Of a stretch of 64,000 nt of DNA, positions 36,910 through 46,440 are shown one piece after another. The first letter of the stretch is position 1; each line of letters begins with the position of its first letter. The stretch lies in NCBI GenBank assembly GCA_027494035.1, contig JAOSJQ010000001.1:62001-126000 (forward strand). Direction: 5' to 3'. The stretch is from UTCFX2 sp002050125. Its GTDB lineage: Bacteria > Chloroflexota > Anaerolineae > Anaerolineales > UBA4823. Under the pieces are notes generated by a model. The model saw nothing but the letters and a program-made list of their open reading frames with translations, was not told the origin of the DNA and ran no database searches. The translations under genes were made by a program, and so were the position numbers.

Positions 36910-38356
36910 GGATGTAGTACGTCGCGCGTTTATCGCCGATCTTGATCAAAATATCGCGTTCAACCAGATCGACCAGATCACGCCGCAGCGTCTCTGAGTG
37001 CACCTCCGGACACAGATCCTGATAATCCCGATTGGTAATCCGGCGATGTCGAATCAGAAAACTCACAGCCTGTTCCTGGCGCGGGTTCAGCGTAACATCC
37101 TGGAGAACTTTGAGAGTCTGTAAAGTTCTCTCCTGCGAGTCTTCTTCCACGGCGCGAAAGATCGTCACGCGGAAGACGCCCCCCGTCTCCTCAAAAACCG
37201 GCTGGCGCATTCCGTTTCGGCGCAGCGCTTCCACGACGCGTTTCAGTCCATAGCCCATTCGCTCCCCGAAGCCCATATCGGAGAGAAGCTGCATCAGCAC
37301 GGCGTTACGGGAAAACCGGGCTTCGAGCAAGTTTTCCAGCGTTACCGGCCCAGGGAGACCGCCCGGGGAAATCACTTCCAACCGGTCTGCGAACAAATGA
37401 ATATGGATGTTATCGCCCTGGTTGTTGTAGTCGCGATGCGCGGCTGCATTGATGAGCAGTTCACGCACCACTTCGAAAGGGTATTCCGGCGCTTCCTGAT
37501 GCGTCAGCCCAACCAACCGTACCTGGCTGGAAATGTTCTCGCGCAAAAATGCTTCAGCCTGGCGAAGCTGATCTGGCAACGCGCCGCGGGCTTCCTTTTT
37601 GGCGAACCGGTCTGAGAGCGACCTACTGGTAAAACGCGCCATGAGGATGGTGGCGTTTGGCAGCCACTGCTGGGGCTCCTTGGCGAACATCAGCAGCCCG
37701 GCATAGGTCGGTCTCAAGACCCGGCTTATTTCATCCGCTCGATCGACAGCATTTCTCTTGGCGCTTCTTCTCCTGGTTGTCTCCGCTTCCTGACGCCAGC
37801 GGACACACCCTCGTTTCAAGAGCAGCGGCTCAACCGGCTCAGTATCCGGCAAACCCAGCCAGCGGATGTATTCTGAAACCGCATCTGGGTCCAGGTCATC
37901 GAGCGCAGCCTCGGGGTGGGTTTGCCGCTCAAATTGAAGCGCCCCCCGTTCCATCAGTAAAGCGCGCAATTTTCGGGCTGGCAGGGGGTTTGTTTGGCTG
38001 TCCTCGCGGCCAAGATAACGCCCTTCTAGGTTATAAACATCCGGCAAGCCGGCTGGAATGCTAACCACCATGATCATCCGGTTGTCAATGACCTCAGTAT
38101 CTGGAATGGGCAGCACGAGCGGTGGATCGATGAGCAGCGCCGCCTGTAAAACGGTATCCAGGGCTTTCTCTATGTCGTGGATCCCTTGCACTTGAGGCGA
38201 GCGCGGGGCAATGCCGATTAGTATCCTCCCACCGCAGCCGTTTGCCAAACCCACCATCACGCTGGCGAGCCTGTAGACCGACACGTCAGCCGGAAACCAA
38301 TGCAGCGTCGACCCTATCCCCTGCGCCAGCAAGGCGCGGATATCCTTTTCGAGCAT
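36896..38356 (-). CDS. AlbA_2/Schlafen-type putative transcriptional regulator with GHKL ATP-binding domain
   Basis: The 486-residue protein combines an N-terminal AlbA_2 (Schlafen AAA_4) domain (about 15-120, with VMVGLANGCGGRILIGI), a central GHKL-type ATP-binding domain (FEVVRELLINAAAHRDY, DRLEVISPGGLPGPVTLENL) and a C-terminal winged helix (about 430-485, ITNRDYQDLCPEVHSETLRRDL). This layout is typical of regulators annotated as RecG-like helicases by mistake; it has no helicase motors. It starts three bases after the lon stop and is probably cotranscribed with lon. The target DNA or RNA is unknown. The 3' end overlaps the DUF692-like gene by 14 bp on the other strand. Confidence 0.85.
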   Translation of the reverse strand: MLEKDIRALLAQGIGSTLHWFPADVSVYRLASVMVGLANGCGGRILIGIAPRSPQVQGIHDIEKALDTVLQAALLIDPPLVLPIPDTEVIDNRMIMVVSIPAGLPDVYNLEGRYLGREDSQTNPLPARKLRALLMERGALQFERQTHPEAALDDLDPDAVSEYIRWLGLPDTEPVEPLLLKRGCVRWRQEAETTRRRSAKRNAVDRADEISRVLRPTYAGLLMFAKEPQQWLPNATILMARFTSRSLSDRFAKKEARGALPDQLRQAEAFLRENISSQVRLVGLTHQEAPEYPFEVVRELLINAAAHRDYNNQGDNIHIHLFADRLEVISPGGLPGPVTLENLLEARFSRNAVLMQLLSDMGFGERMGYGLKRVVEALRRNGMRQPVFEETGGVFRVTIFRAVEEDSQERTLQTLKVLQDVTLNPRQEQAVSFLIRHRRITNRDYQDLCPEVHSETLRRDLVDLVERDILIKIGDKRATYYILKAG

Positions 38357-38359
38357 GCT

Positions 38360-40886
38360 TTATTCCGATTGTTGCGCTTGTACCCGCACCGGAATGAAGT
38401 CGCCTTCAGTGGAGTCTTTTTTACGGCGTGAACGCAGCGGTCTTTTCGGCTTTTCTTCTGGAACCAAAGCGAGCTTCAAGACTTCATCCATCTGTTCGAT
38501 GGGAATGATATTTAATTCACTGCGCGCCCTCTTGGGGACATCCACCAGGTCTTTTAAGTTCTTACTGGGCAAAAGTACCTTTTTAATGCCCGCGCGGTGC
38601 GCCGCCAGGACTTTTTCCCGCACTCCCCCCACCGGTAAGATCTTGCCGCGGAGCGTGATCTCTCCCGTCATGCCCACTTCGCTAAACACTTCACGACCGG
38701 TAAAAGCCGAAGCGAGCGCGGTGCAGATTGTGATGCCCGCGCTTGGGCCATCCTTCGGTATCGCGCCTTCCGGGATATGAATGTGAATATCGACTTGCTC
38801 GAACACTTCGTTATCAATCCCAAGCATCGCCGAGCGGGATTTGAGGAAAGACAGCGCCGCTTGAGCCGACTCTTGCATCACATTACCGATCTGACCGGTT
38901 ATCTGCAGGTTGCCTTTTCCCTCCATCAGCAAGACCTCCACCGGCATAATCTCACCGCCGTTCTCGGTCCAGGCGACCGCTGTCGCCACGCCGACTTCAT
39001 TCTGACGCTCCGCCTCGAGGTTGAAAAATTGAGGCGGACCGAGGAAGCGCTTCGATCGCCGAAGACCCGACGTGAGAGGGGTAGCGGCGATTCTCTGCCT
39101 TCAAGCGGACGATCTTGCGGCAAACCTTACCGATTTCCCGCTCGAGATTTCGCACCCCCGCCTCATACGTATATTCTCGGATGATCCTTTGCACAGCCGT
39201 GTCAGCTAGTCTCAACTCGCCTTCCTGCAGCCCGTTTTCGTCAAGCTGGCGCGGGATCAGAAACAGGCGGGCGATTTCGAGCTTTTCTTCTTCGATGTAG
39301 CCTGGAAACTCGATTAACTCCATGCGGTCGATCAACGCAGGCGGGATGGTCCCCGTGGTGTTTGCCGTAGTGATGAACATCACTTTGGAAAGATCATAGG
39401 GCAGCTCGAGATAATGGTCGGAAAACGCAAAATTCTGCTCCGGGTCGAGCACTTCTAACAAGGCTGACGCCGGGTCGCCGCGGAAATCTTGCCCGAGCTT
39501 GTCGATCTCATCCAACATAAAAAGCGGGTTGATCGTTCCTGCCCGGCGCATGGTTTGCAGAATCCGCCCGGGAAGCGCGCCGACGTAGGTGCGGCGGTGC
39601 CCGCGAATTTCAGCCTCGTCCCGCACGCCGCCCAGCGAAAGGCGCACAAATTTACGCCCCAGCGCCTCGGAAATCGAACGCCCAAGCGATGTTTTTCCGG
39701 TGCCCGGCGGACCCACAAAGCACAGGATCGGCTGGCGGGCTTTCTTTGGTTTCAAGCTCCGCACCGCGATATATTCAAGGATGCGCTCTTTGGCGCGCGG
39801 CAACCCATAATGGTCGTTCTCCAGCACGTTCGCGGCATGACGCACGTCCAGGTTGTCCTCGGTTGCGGAACTCCAGGGCAGTTCGAGAATCCATTCGATA
39901 TAGGTGCGGATAATGCCCACTTCCGGCGCCATCGAGGGCATTTGTCCCAACCGCTCGACCTCTTTCAGCGCCCGCACCTGCACTTCTTCCGGCAGCCCCG
40001 CGGAGTTGATCCGAGTTTGGAGCTCATAAATCTCGCGCATCCAGGAATCCCCCTCGCCAAGCTCGGTCTGGATGACCTTCATCTGTTCGCGCAGGTAAAA
40101 TTCGCGCTGCGAGCGATCCACTTCGTTTTGGGCGCGCGAATGGATCTCGTCTTCCAACTCCAAAACGTCCGCTTCTTTAGCGAGCAGGCTGATTACCTGC
40201 TCCAGGCGCTCCATTGGATCCAGGATTTCGAGCAAATGCTGGCGCGTGTTCAAGGGCGGCGCAATCGCGGTAACGATCATATCCGCCAGCCAGCCAGGGT
40301 CGTCGATGTTCAACGCAAAGAGATAGGCTTCCTCGGGCAGGCTGCGGTCGAGCTGCACGCATTTTTGGAACATCTCGCGCGCGGTTCGCATGGTGGCATC
40401 CGTCTGGCGGTCCAAACCGGCTGTCTCATAGATCGGTCGAGCGCGCACCACCATGTAAGGCGAGTCTTGCAGAAATTGCTCAACCTTTACCCGCCGCCGC
40501 CCCTGAACCAGGGCGGAGCTGGAATTATCCGGCATGCTTAACAGGCGGCCCACCGCCAGTTCGACTCCGACTGTAATAAAATCGCTCGCATCAGGGTGTT
40601 CCACGTCTGGGTCGCGTTGGGTCAGCGCGATCACCGTATGATCGTTGATCTGGGCTTCTTCCACCGCCAGCAGGGCATCCTCTTGCGAAATAAAGATCGG
40701 GGAAACCATGTGCGGGAAAACCACCAGGTCGTGCAGCGGCAGGACCGGGCATTCAATTAATCCGTCTTCATCGGGGGTGGCGTCGGGTACGCTGTAAAGC
40801 TCCTCCGTCCGCCGGTGCATCGCTTCGCCGAACTCTTCTTCTTCGTCTCTGGTATACCAATCATCCGATCGCATGAGTTTTCCCAT
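38360..40886 (-). CDS. lon: ATP-dependent protease Lon, one frameshift
   Basis: A Lon protease of about 841 residues. It has a LON substrate domain (about 45-240, CPVLPLHDLVVFPHMVSPIF), an AAA+ ATPase with Walker A GPPGTGKTSLGRSISEALG and Walker B LFMLDEIDKLG, and a C-terminal Ser-Lys protease domain with PKDGPSAGITI (catalytic Ser) and GGVREKVLAAHRAGIKKVLLP (catalytic Lys). It degrades misfolded and regulatory proteins in the cytoplasm. The frame breaks around 39043-39046; removing one base restores ALLGPPQFFNLEAERQNEV, linking ATPase and protease parts. Both parts are otherwise perfect, so this looks like an error. folC lies 27 bp upstream on the same strand and the AlbA_2 gene 3 bp downstream. 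Confidence 0.92.
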
Positions 40887-40913
40887 CTATAAAGTTTGTT
40901 CGCCCGCATTCGT

Positions 40914-42257
40914 TCAAAGGGAATCCTGCGCGCCTCGATTGTACCAGGAATGGCGCGCCCCCGCCGCGATAAAAATACTGCCGGTAACCAGCACGAGTTT
41001 GTCCCGCCCGGCTGTCTGTAACGCCGCGTCAAGGGCGTCCTCCACTGCTGGGACGGTTCGGGCTGGTTTACCATGCTCCTGCACCAGGGCGATCAAAGCA
41101 TCCGGCTCGATCGCGCGCGGGTGGTAGGAACGCGTAAAAATCACCTCGTCGACGCCCTGCAGCAGTTCAGCCAGCATTCCTGCGATGTCTTTGTCCTCCG
41201 AGGCTCCGAAGACCAACACGATCGCCCAGCCCTTGAAATACGCTTCCAGCGCCTGCATCAAACGCCGAGCTGAATCGCGATTATGCGCGGCGTCGATGAC
41301 GAGGGGGGGGTCGCGTTGTAAAATCTCAAACCTGCCGGGCCAGTTGACGGTCCTGAACCCCTCCTGGATCGACCCTATCGAAAGCGGCAAGCTGTGGTCA
41401 TTCGCAGTCCGCAAGGCGGCATACGCCGTCGCGGTGTTTTCCAATTGATGTTCGCCGAGCAGCGGAATCTGAAGCGCCACCGCCTCTGCAGAGGATTGCC
41501 GGCTATTCCATACCCGGATGGATTGTCCTTCCAGGCTGTTCTCAACGCTGACAAAGTGATAGTCCTTCCCAACCTGGATTACCGGAGCGTTTAGCCTGGC
41601 GGCGATCTTTTCGAGCGTCAAACCGGCTTCTTCTTTTTGTGGAGCGATGACCACCGGCACTTCGCTCTTGATGATGCCGCCTTTTTCAGCCGCGATCTCA
41701 GCCAGCGTTTCGCCGAGGACTTGCGTGTGGTCATAAGAAATGGACGTGATTACAGTAACATTGGGTTGAACCACGTTGGTCGCATCCAGCCGGCCTCCCA
41801 GCCCCACCTCCAGCACAACGGCAGTCGCCTTCTGTTTCGCAAAATACAACAACGCCAGGGCAGTCGTGATCTCAAAAGTGGTCATTTCGGTACCCTGATC
41901 GAGAAAGGGGCGGATTTCGTTCACGAGGTCAACCAAATCCGTGTGCGGGATAGGCGCGCGATTAATCTGGATGCGCTCTGCATAATCCTGTAGATGAGGC
42001 GAGGTATATAAACCCACTCGATAACCGGCGGCTTCCAGGGCGCTGGCGCACAGGGCGCACACGGAGCCTTTCCCTTTGGTCCCCGCGACGTGGATGATCG
42101 GATAAGCGCGTTCCGGGTTGCCAAGAAATTCGAGAAACCGACGCATGCGGTCTAGGTTGAATTTCTCAGCCATGTTGCGCAGCCCGCGCGACAGGCTGTA
42201 GTCGACAAAGCTATAAAGATATTCGAGCGTTTTTTGATAGGAGGTCTCAGGATCCAT
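40914..42257 (-). CDS. folC: Folylpolyglutamate synthase/dihydrofolate synthase
   Basis: This 447-residue Mur-ligase-like enzyme adds glutamate to folates and possibly converts dihydropteroate to dihydrofolate. The ATP loop is VAGTKGKGSVCALCASALE, followed by GLYTSPHLQDYAERIQING-like residues, EVGLGGRLDATN, SISYDHTQVLGETLAEIAAEKGGI, GEHQLENTATAYAAL and the C-terminal VIDAAHNRDSA. The frame is intact. An ATG at 42257 fits the family start. It is convergent with nothing and lies head to head with the SanA-like gene. lon follows 27 bp downstream. Confidence 0.94.
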   Translation of the reverse strand: MDPETSYQKTLEYLYSFVDYSLSRGLRNMAEKFNLDRMRRFLEFLGNPERAYPIIHVAGTKGKGSVCALCASALEAAGYRVGLYTSPHLQDYAERIQINRAPIPHTDLVDLVNEIRPFLDQGTEMTTFEITTALALLYFAKQKATAVVLEVGLGGRLDATNVVQPNVTVITSISYDHTQVLGETLAEIAAEKGGIIKSEVPVVIAPQKEEAGLTLEKIAARLNAPVIQVGKDYHFVSVENSLEGQSIRVWNSRQSSAEAVALQIPLLGEHQLENTATAYAALRTANDHSLPLSIGSIQEGFRTVNWPGRFEILQRDPPLVIDAAHNRDSARRLMQALEAYFKGWAIVLVFGASEDKDIAGMLAELLQGVDEVIFTRSYHPRAIEPDALIALVQEHGKPARTVPAVEDALDAALQTAGRDKLVLVTGSIFIAAGARHSWYNRGAQDSL

Positions 42258-42324
42258 AAGTTTAGCGATTCTACCCGCCCAGGGGTTTCAAGACAAGGGG
42301 ACGCGAAAAACCCGAATGAATGGA

Positions 42325-42333
42325 TGGTAAAAT
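42325..42333 (+). promoter_or_regulatory. Possible extended -10 promoter of the SanA-like gene
   Basis: TGGTAAAAT at 42325-42333 resembles an extended -10 element 29 bp before the ATG at 42362. No -35 is clear. Confidence 0.35.
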
Positions 42334-42361
42334 CCACCCTGTGTTAAGGAGAGTATTTCGA

Positions 42362-43003
42362 ATGATCATTTGGGTTATCGGTTTGATACTCATTGCAGCG
42401 GCTGTAGTCCTGACCTTGCCGCGGTTGGTCACGTCTATTTACGCAATGCCGCGCACATTTACGGTTGAAAGTGCGCCGCCCTCGCGCGTGGCAATCGTCT
42501 TTGGCGCGGGACTGTGGCGCGACGGCAGCCCCACTCCGGTTCTGCGCGATCGCGTGGCGACCGCCGCTCAGCTTTACTTCTCGGGGCGGGTGGAAAAATT
42601 GCTCCTGAGCGGGGACAATAGCGAAACTCACTACAATGAGCCGGGCGCAATGCGCGAATACGCTCTGACGCTCGGCATTCCAGACGAAGCGATCGTTTTA
42701 GATTACGCCGGCAGGCGGACTTATGACACCTGTTTCCGAGCGCGGGCGATCTTCGGCATCGAAGAGGCGATTTTAGTGACCCAGCAATTTCATCTCCCAC
42801 GCGCCTTGTACGTTTGCAACCGACTCGGCATCCACGCAGCCGGCGTGCCTGCCGACCGGCGCCAGTACAACCGGCGCTCACTGTTCTGGTGGAATCTGCG
42901 GGAAGCGCCGGCTACATTGGTTGCCTTGTGGGAGGTTCATTTCACCCGCCCGCAGCCCATCCTTGGCAAGAAAGAACCCATTTTTCCAATGGAGGTTCAA
43001 TGA
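42362..43003 (+). CDS. SanA/YdcF-like DUF218 membrane protein
   Basis: The protein of 213 residues has an N-terminal membrane helix (about 2-22) and a DUF218 domain on the outside: VAIVFGAGLWRDGSPTPVLRDRV, LLLSGDNSETHYNEPGAM, YAGRRTYDTCFRARAIFG and TQQFHLPRALYVCNRLG. SanA and related proteins affect envelope permeability to vancomycin-like compounds, probably through lipid carrier or peptidoglycan metabolism. I chose ATG 42362 because AAGGAG lies about ten bases upstream; a start at 42320 would add 14 residues across that site. The stop overlaps the ATG of the HD-domain gene (ATGA). Confidence 0.87.
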   Translation: MIIWVIGLILIAAAVVLTLPRLVTSIYAMPRTFTVESAPPSRVAIVFGAGLWRDGSPTPVLRDRVATAAQLYFSGRVEKLLLSGDNSETHYNEPGAMREYALTLGIPDEAIVLDYAGRRTYDTCFRARAIFGIEEAILVTQQFHLPRALYVCNRLGIHAAGVPADRRQYNRRSLFWWNLREAPATLVALWEVHFTRPQPILGKKEPIFPMEVQ

Positions 43004-43581
43004 ATCGCGCAGAAGCCCTCTCAATCGTACAGGAATTCGTCCAATCCGAAAATCTGCGCCGCCACATGTACGCAGTGGAAGCCGCGATGCAGTTCTACGC
43101 CGAGAAATTCGGGGAGGACGTGGAAACCTGGGGGGTTACGGGGCTCCTGCACGATTTTGACTGGGAAATCCACCCCACGCTGGACCAACACCCCCAGGCG
43201 GGAGTTCCAATCTTACAGGAACGGCATGTGCCTGAGGAGATCATCCGCGCTATTCAAAGCCACGCAGAGCATACGGGCGTACCCCGCACCACCCGCATGG
43301 AGAAAGCCCTCATGGCGTGCGATGAAATCACGGGTCTCATCACCGCGGTGGCGCTTGTCCGGCCCTCCCGCTCTTTGCACGATCTGACGGCGTCCTCAGT
43401 CAAAAAGAAGTGGAAGGACCGCGCCTTCGCCGCCGGCGCCAATCGGGGCGAAATCGAACAAGCGGCGCTCGAATTTGGAGTGCCGCTCTGGGAGCACGTC
43501 GATAACGTTATCCTAGCAATGCGCCGGATCGCCCCCGAATTGGGTCTCGAAGGAAACCCAGTTGAAAAACCAGAAAATTAG
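43000..43581 (+). CDS. HD-domain protein, putative metal-dependent phosphohydrolase
   Basis: The 193-residue protein has the HD signature distributed as LRRHMYAVEAAMQFYAEKFG (first His), TGLLHDFDWEIHP (His-Asp), IIRAIQSHAEHTG (further His) and the last Asp in MACDEITGLITAV. Such proteins hydrolyse nucleotides or phosphoesters with bound metals. Those of this length, with an HDFDWE pattern, are often annotated as HDIG proteins without known substrate. GGAGG lies before the ATG at 43000, which is coupled to the preceding SanA-like gene by ATGA. Longer readings from 42814 overlap that gene and are rejected. Confidence 0.88.
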   Translation: MNRAEALSIVQEFVQSENLRRHMYAVEAAMQFYAEKFGEDVETWGVTGLLHDFDWEIHPTLDQHPQAGVPILQERHVPEEIIRAIQSHAEHTGVPRTTRMEKALMACDEITGLITAVALVRPSRSLHDLTASSVKKKWKDRAFAAGANRGEIEQAALEFGVPLWEHVDNVILAMRRIAPELGLEGNPVEKPEN

Positions 43582-43587
43582 CGGATG

Positions 43588-44019
43588 TTATTCCGTGGCG
43601 ATGCGGGTGCCCTTACAGGGGTCGCCGCAATAATCGATGATGCCCATCAACTCGTCAATTACCGGCTCGGTGGATACCAATGTCCGCCCGTCCTTTAGGG
43701 TCAGAAATACTTTGAGATCGTGGGTTTGCAAAACCTGCGTCACCTGACCCGTCAGGATGATCCCGACCGCTTTGTTCCAATCGACTTCGTCGCCATCCTT
43801 CAGTTCAGGATAAACGCTAACAGCCTGCGATGAGTTGGTATTGGATTCGGTTTCGCCAGTCTCGGCTGGGGCGGGTTGAGGATATGCCTCATTTTCGGCA
43901 GGCGCTTCAGTCGCGGCAGGCAAAGTTATCTGAGAGGCGTTCGAGTTCGGAGCGGTCTGGCAGCCAGCCAGGATTACCGACACGATTGAAACTATAAGAA
44001 AGAGACGGGCAAATTTCAT
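43588..44019 (-). CDS. Predicted lipoprotein
   Basis: The 143-residue protein starts with a lipoprotein signal peptide: a basic start, a hydrophobic core and the lipobox ILAGC with Cys at position 20. A Pro/Ala/Glu/Thr-rich linker (about 25-70) is followed by a small domain of about 70 residues with DEVDWNKAVGIILTGQVTQVLQ, TLKDGRTLVSTEP and DYCGDPCKGTRI near the C-terminus. It would be anchored outside the membrane. I do not recognise the domain. Its stop lies six bases from the convergent HD-domain gene. A TATAAT sequence on the minus strand at 44129-44134 may be its promoter. Confidence 0.75.
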   Translation of the reverse strand: MKFARLFLIVSIVSVILAGCQTAPNSNASQITLPAATEAPAENEAYPQPAPAETGETESNTNSSQAVSVYPELKDGDEVDWNKAVGIILTGQVTQVLQTHDLKVFLTLKDGRTLVSTEPVIDELMGIIDYCGDPCKGTRIATE

Positions 44020-44170
44020 TTATTCCTCCATCAAGCGGCTTTGGATAGGTCCTACCCCATCCAGACGCAAAATGCTCGGATAAAGATCCTTGGGGGACAG
44101 GCTCTGATGACCCGCAATTATTGCGCCAATTATAACCCATCCAAACCATAATCAGACAGGCGCGAACCGG

Positions 44171-44199
44171 TTGACAAGCGCCCTATTTTCAGCTAAACT
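44171..44199 (+). promoter_or_regulatory. Promoter of the tyrosine-recombinase-like gene
   Basis: TTGACA at 44171-44176 is a perfect -35 element; TAAACT at 44194-44199 lies 17 bp further. The ATG is at 44244. Confidence 0.65.
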
Positions 44200-44243
44200 C
44201 AGATCAATCGACTATGCGCAAGCAATCGTCAACGGAGAAAATT

Positions 44244-45161
44244 ATGTCCAACGATCAGATCTCTTCTTTGCCCGAAAAAACCATCAGCCCGCATATCAAC
44301 GCCGCCAGCTTGCTCAGCCCGACCTTACAAATCTGGCGCATCTATCTGGAGGATCAAGGCGTCTCGACCCACACGGTTAAAGCCTTCCTCTCCGATCTCA
44401 ACCTATTGGCTGCCTACCTGCCTCCCGATCGTCCAATTGGCGGGATTTCCACCACCGACCTCAACCAATTTCTCAATTGGCTGCAGCATGGGCGCAATGT
44501 ACCGTGCAGCCCAAAGTCGCTTGCACGGCGTATTACTTCCCTCAAAGCTTTTTTTCGCTGGCTGCATCAATACGGCGCGCTCCTGGTTGACCCGGCTGAG
44601 AAGATCCCTCAAAAAACCGTCATCAGCCCGCTGCCCGTTGTACTGACACCCGCAGAAACCGACCTGATCTTGGAGGTCGCCCAAAAACATCGCACAGCTC
44701 AAAAACCAGACGCCCGCCCTTACGCCCTGGTAGCGCTGCTTCTAAACACTGCCATTAAAAAAGGCGAATGCCTGAACATCAACTGCAATCATATTGAGTT
44801 GGACAGCCCCACCGGACCGTTCCTGTTCGTCCGTTACGCCAGCCCGAAGAACCGCTTCAAGGAAAGAAAAATCGCGCTGCCGGAAGACTGGATCACGGCT
44901 TATCATGAATTCGCCGCCCAATATGCGATCAAAGATCGCTTATTCCCCTGGTCTCCGCGGCGGTTAGAGTATTTGCTCGAAGATCTGAGCGCTGAAGCCG
45001 GGCTGGAAAAGCACCTCTCCTTCGATATGTGCCGCTGGACCAGCGTCCTCGTGGATTGGAAATCCGAGATGGAACATGACAAAATCCGCCAGAAGCTCGG
45101 GGTATCCAAAATCCAGTGGCGCGAGGTCAGGATAAAATTAGAGAAACTGGCGTCATACTGA
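44244..45161 (+). CDS. Tyrosine-recombinase-like protein without catalytic residues
   Basis: This 305-residue protein has the two-domain shape of XerC/XerD: an N-terminal SAM-like DNA-binding domain (about 25-115, IWRIYLEDQGVSTHTVKAFLSDL) and a C-terminal catalytic-type domain (about 135-300). The usual catalytic set is altered. TAIKKGECLNINC has Lys where the first Arg is expected. The HxxR box reads DMCR, with the His lost. The GH motif reads GVSK, and the Tyr nucleophile near the end is replaced (QWREVRI). It should bind DNA but not cut it. ATG 44244 is preferred because GGAG lies ten bases before. No att sites or other mobile genes are near, so it looks domesticated. Degenerate relatives may exist in other Anaerolineae. 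Confidence 0.8.
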   Translation: MSNDQISSLPEKTISPHINAASLLSPTLQIWRIYLEDQGVSTHTVKAFLSDLNLLAAYLPPDRPIGGISTTDLNQFLNWLQHGRNVPCSPKSLARRITSLKAFFRWLHQYGALLVDPAEKIPQKTVISPLPVVLTPAETDLILEVAQKHRTAQKPDARPYALVALLLNTAIKKGECLNINCNHIELDSPTGPFLFVRYASPKNRFKERKIALPEDWITAYHEFAAQYAIKDRLFPWSPRRLEYLLEDLSAEAGLEKHLSFDMCRWTSVLVDWKSEMEHDKIRQKLGVSKIQWREVRIKLEKLASY

Positions 45162-45174
45162 TCGAGGTTTCGAA

Positions 45175-45226
45175 GCTGAAGCGCATCCCCTGATTTGCCA
45201 GGCTCAAGCTATGCTTGCGCTTCAGC
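45175..45226. terminator. Long hairpin between convergent genes
   Basis: GCTGAAGCGC at 45175-45184 pairs with GCGCTTCAGC at 45217-45226, and an inner CAAGC/GCTTG stem lies in the loop. It lacks a T run and reaches into the end of moaA, so a bidirectional terminator is only possible. Confidence 0.35.
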
Positions 45227-46203
45227 CGCCGATCTGGCTCATCGCACGGTTGAGCGGTATCTCGCCTTTCGCAAGCTGATGCCCCCACGGCTTTTCCCAT
45301 ATGCCTTGCTGGATCAGATGGCGCAGCTCCTGATCGGAAGCGCCAGCGCGCATCGGGCGAAGTAAATCAACTTCTTTCTCACGCAATAAGCACAACCGCA
45401 GCCTTCCATCCGCAGTGAGGCGGACGCGCGTGCAGCTTGCACAAAAAGGTTGCGATACAGTCGCGATAAACCCTATTTCTCCGCAGCTTTTAGGGATGCG
45501 AAACAGGCGCGCTTCGCCATCAAGATTTCCATCGTTCAGGCTTTCGAGTGCGCCGTACTCGCTTTCGATGACTGTTTTAATTTGTTCTGCGGTCACCCCT
45601 TGATCCAGCCAAAAATCGGTCGAGCTGGCAAAGGGCATCATCTCTATGAAGCGAACCTGCCAGGGATGCTCGATGGTCAAACGCGCCAGTTCGACGACAT
45701 CCTGCAAATTGTAGTATCGCATGACCACCGAGTTAATCTTGATGGGCGCCAATCCTGCCCGCTCTGCGGCTGCAATACCCTCCCAAACGTCCTCGATTTC
45801 CCCTCTACGGGTCATACTTTGAAACTTGAACGGGTCAAGCGTATCCAGGCTGAAGTTGACCCGCTGCAAGCCCGCTTGCGCAAGCGGACCAGCCAGCCGT
45901 GAAAAAAAGGATCCCGTTCGTGGTTATCGAAAGCGACCGTACGCCCGGCACAGATGCCATCGCCCGAACAAGCTCGACCACCCCTGCCCGCACAGTCGGT
46001 TCCCCACCAGTCAGCCGAAATTTAACGAAACCCAAACCGACAAATAAGCGCACCAAACGCAAGATCTCAGCGTCCTGCATCAATTCTGCGTTTGGTTGGA
46101 AACGGATATCCTCCGGCATACAATAAACACACCGTAAATTACAATGATCCGTCAGGCTGATTCGCAAGTAGTTGATCCGTCTGCCATACCGATCGAACGC
46201 CAT
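45222..46203 (-). CDS. moaA: GTP 3',8-cyclase MoaA, one frameshift
   Basis: A radical-SAM enzyme of about 326 residues that starts molybdenum cofactor synthesis by cyclising GTP. The N-terminal iron-sulfur motif is at Cys 21, 25 and 28 (HCNLRCVYCMPED), followed by KFRLTGGEPTVR and LSITTNG. The C-terminal cluster is FCASCTRVRLTADGRLRLCL, and the protein ends in the conserved GG needed for activity. The frame breaks at the A run 45902-45908 (seven bases; six restore ILFSRLAGPLAQAGLQRVNFS). Only this moa gene is in the window. It gives a possible link to msrP at 58 kb, which needs molybdopterin. The start at 46203 is standard. Confidence 0.93.
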
Positions 46204-46287
46204 GCTAACTCCAAATATTCCACAACCGAAAGCAATCAGATAAAAGACCTAATCCACACCTGGCTGGTCTGCCGCCTGAAAACCAAC

Positions 46288-46410
46288 TCATTTCGCGATC
46301 AAGGAAATGACCATCGAAAAGATGACGAAAAGCCCAATCACAACCGCAATGGCTTGCTGGATGCGGAGGTTTCTTTGCTCCCTGTTAGAACGAACACTTT
46401 TCTTTGCCAT
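46288..46410 (-). CDS. Small single-pass membrane protein (40 aa)
   Basis: This short frame encodes 40 residues: a basic start (MAKKSVRSNREQRNLRIQQA) and one hydrophobic helix (AVVIGLFVIFSMVISLIAK). It begins 30 bp after the uvrC stop on the same strand. Its shape (cytoplasmic basic tail plus one membrane helix) is common for tiny regulatory membrane proteins. It is conserved-looking in base composition and fits the gap exactly, but I cannot name it. The ribosome site (GCAGGG) is weak. Confidence 0.6.
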   Translation of the reverse strand: MAKKSVRSNREQRNLRIQQAIAVVIGLFVIFSMVISLIAK

Positions 46411-46440
46411 AAACGCCCTGCTTTCTATGAAAACAATCTA

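Noticed and set aside
36896..38356. RecG-like helicase annotation of the AlbA_2 gene
   Set aside because: No helicase motifs are present; the domains are AlbA_2, a GHKL-type ATP-binding domain and a winged helix.
39489..40541. Open frame of 350 codons antisense to lon
   Set aside because: Lon is clearly encoded on the other strand; the antisense product shows no known motif.
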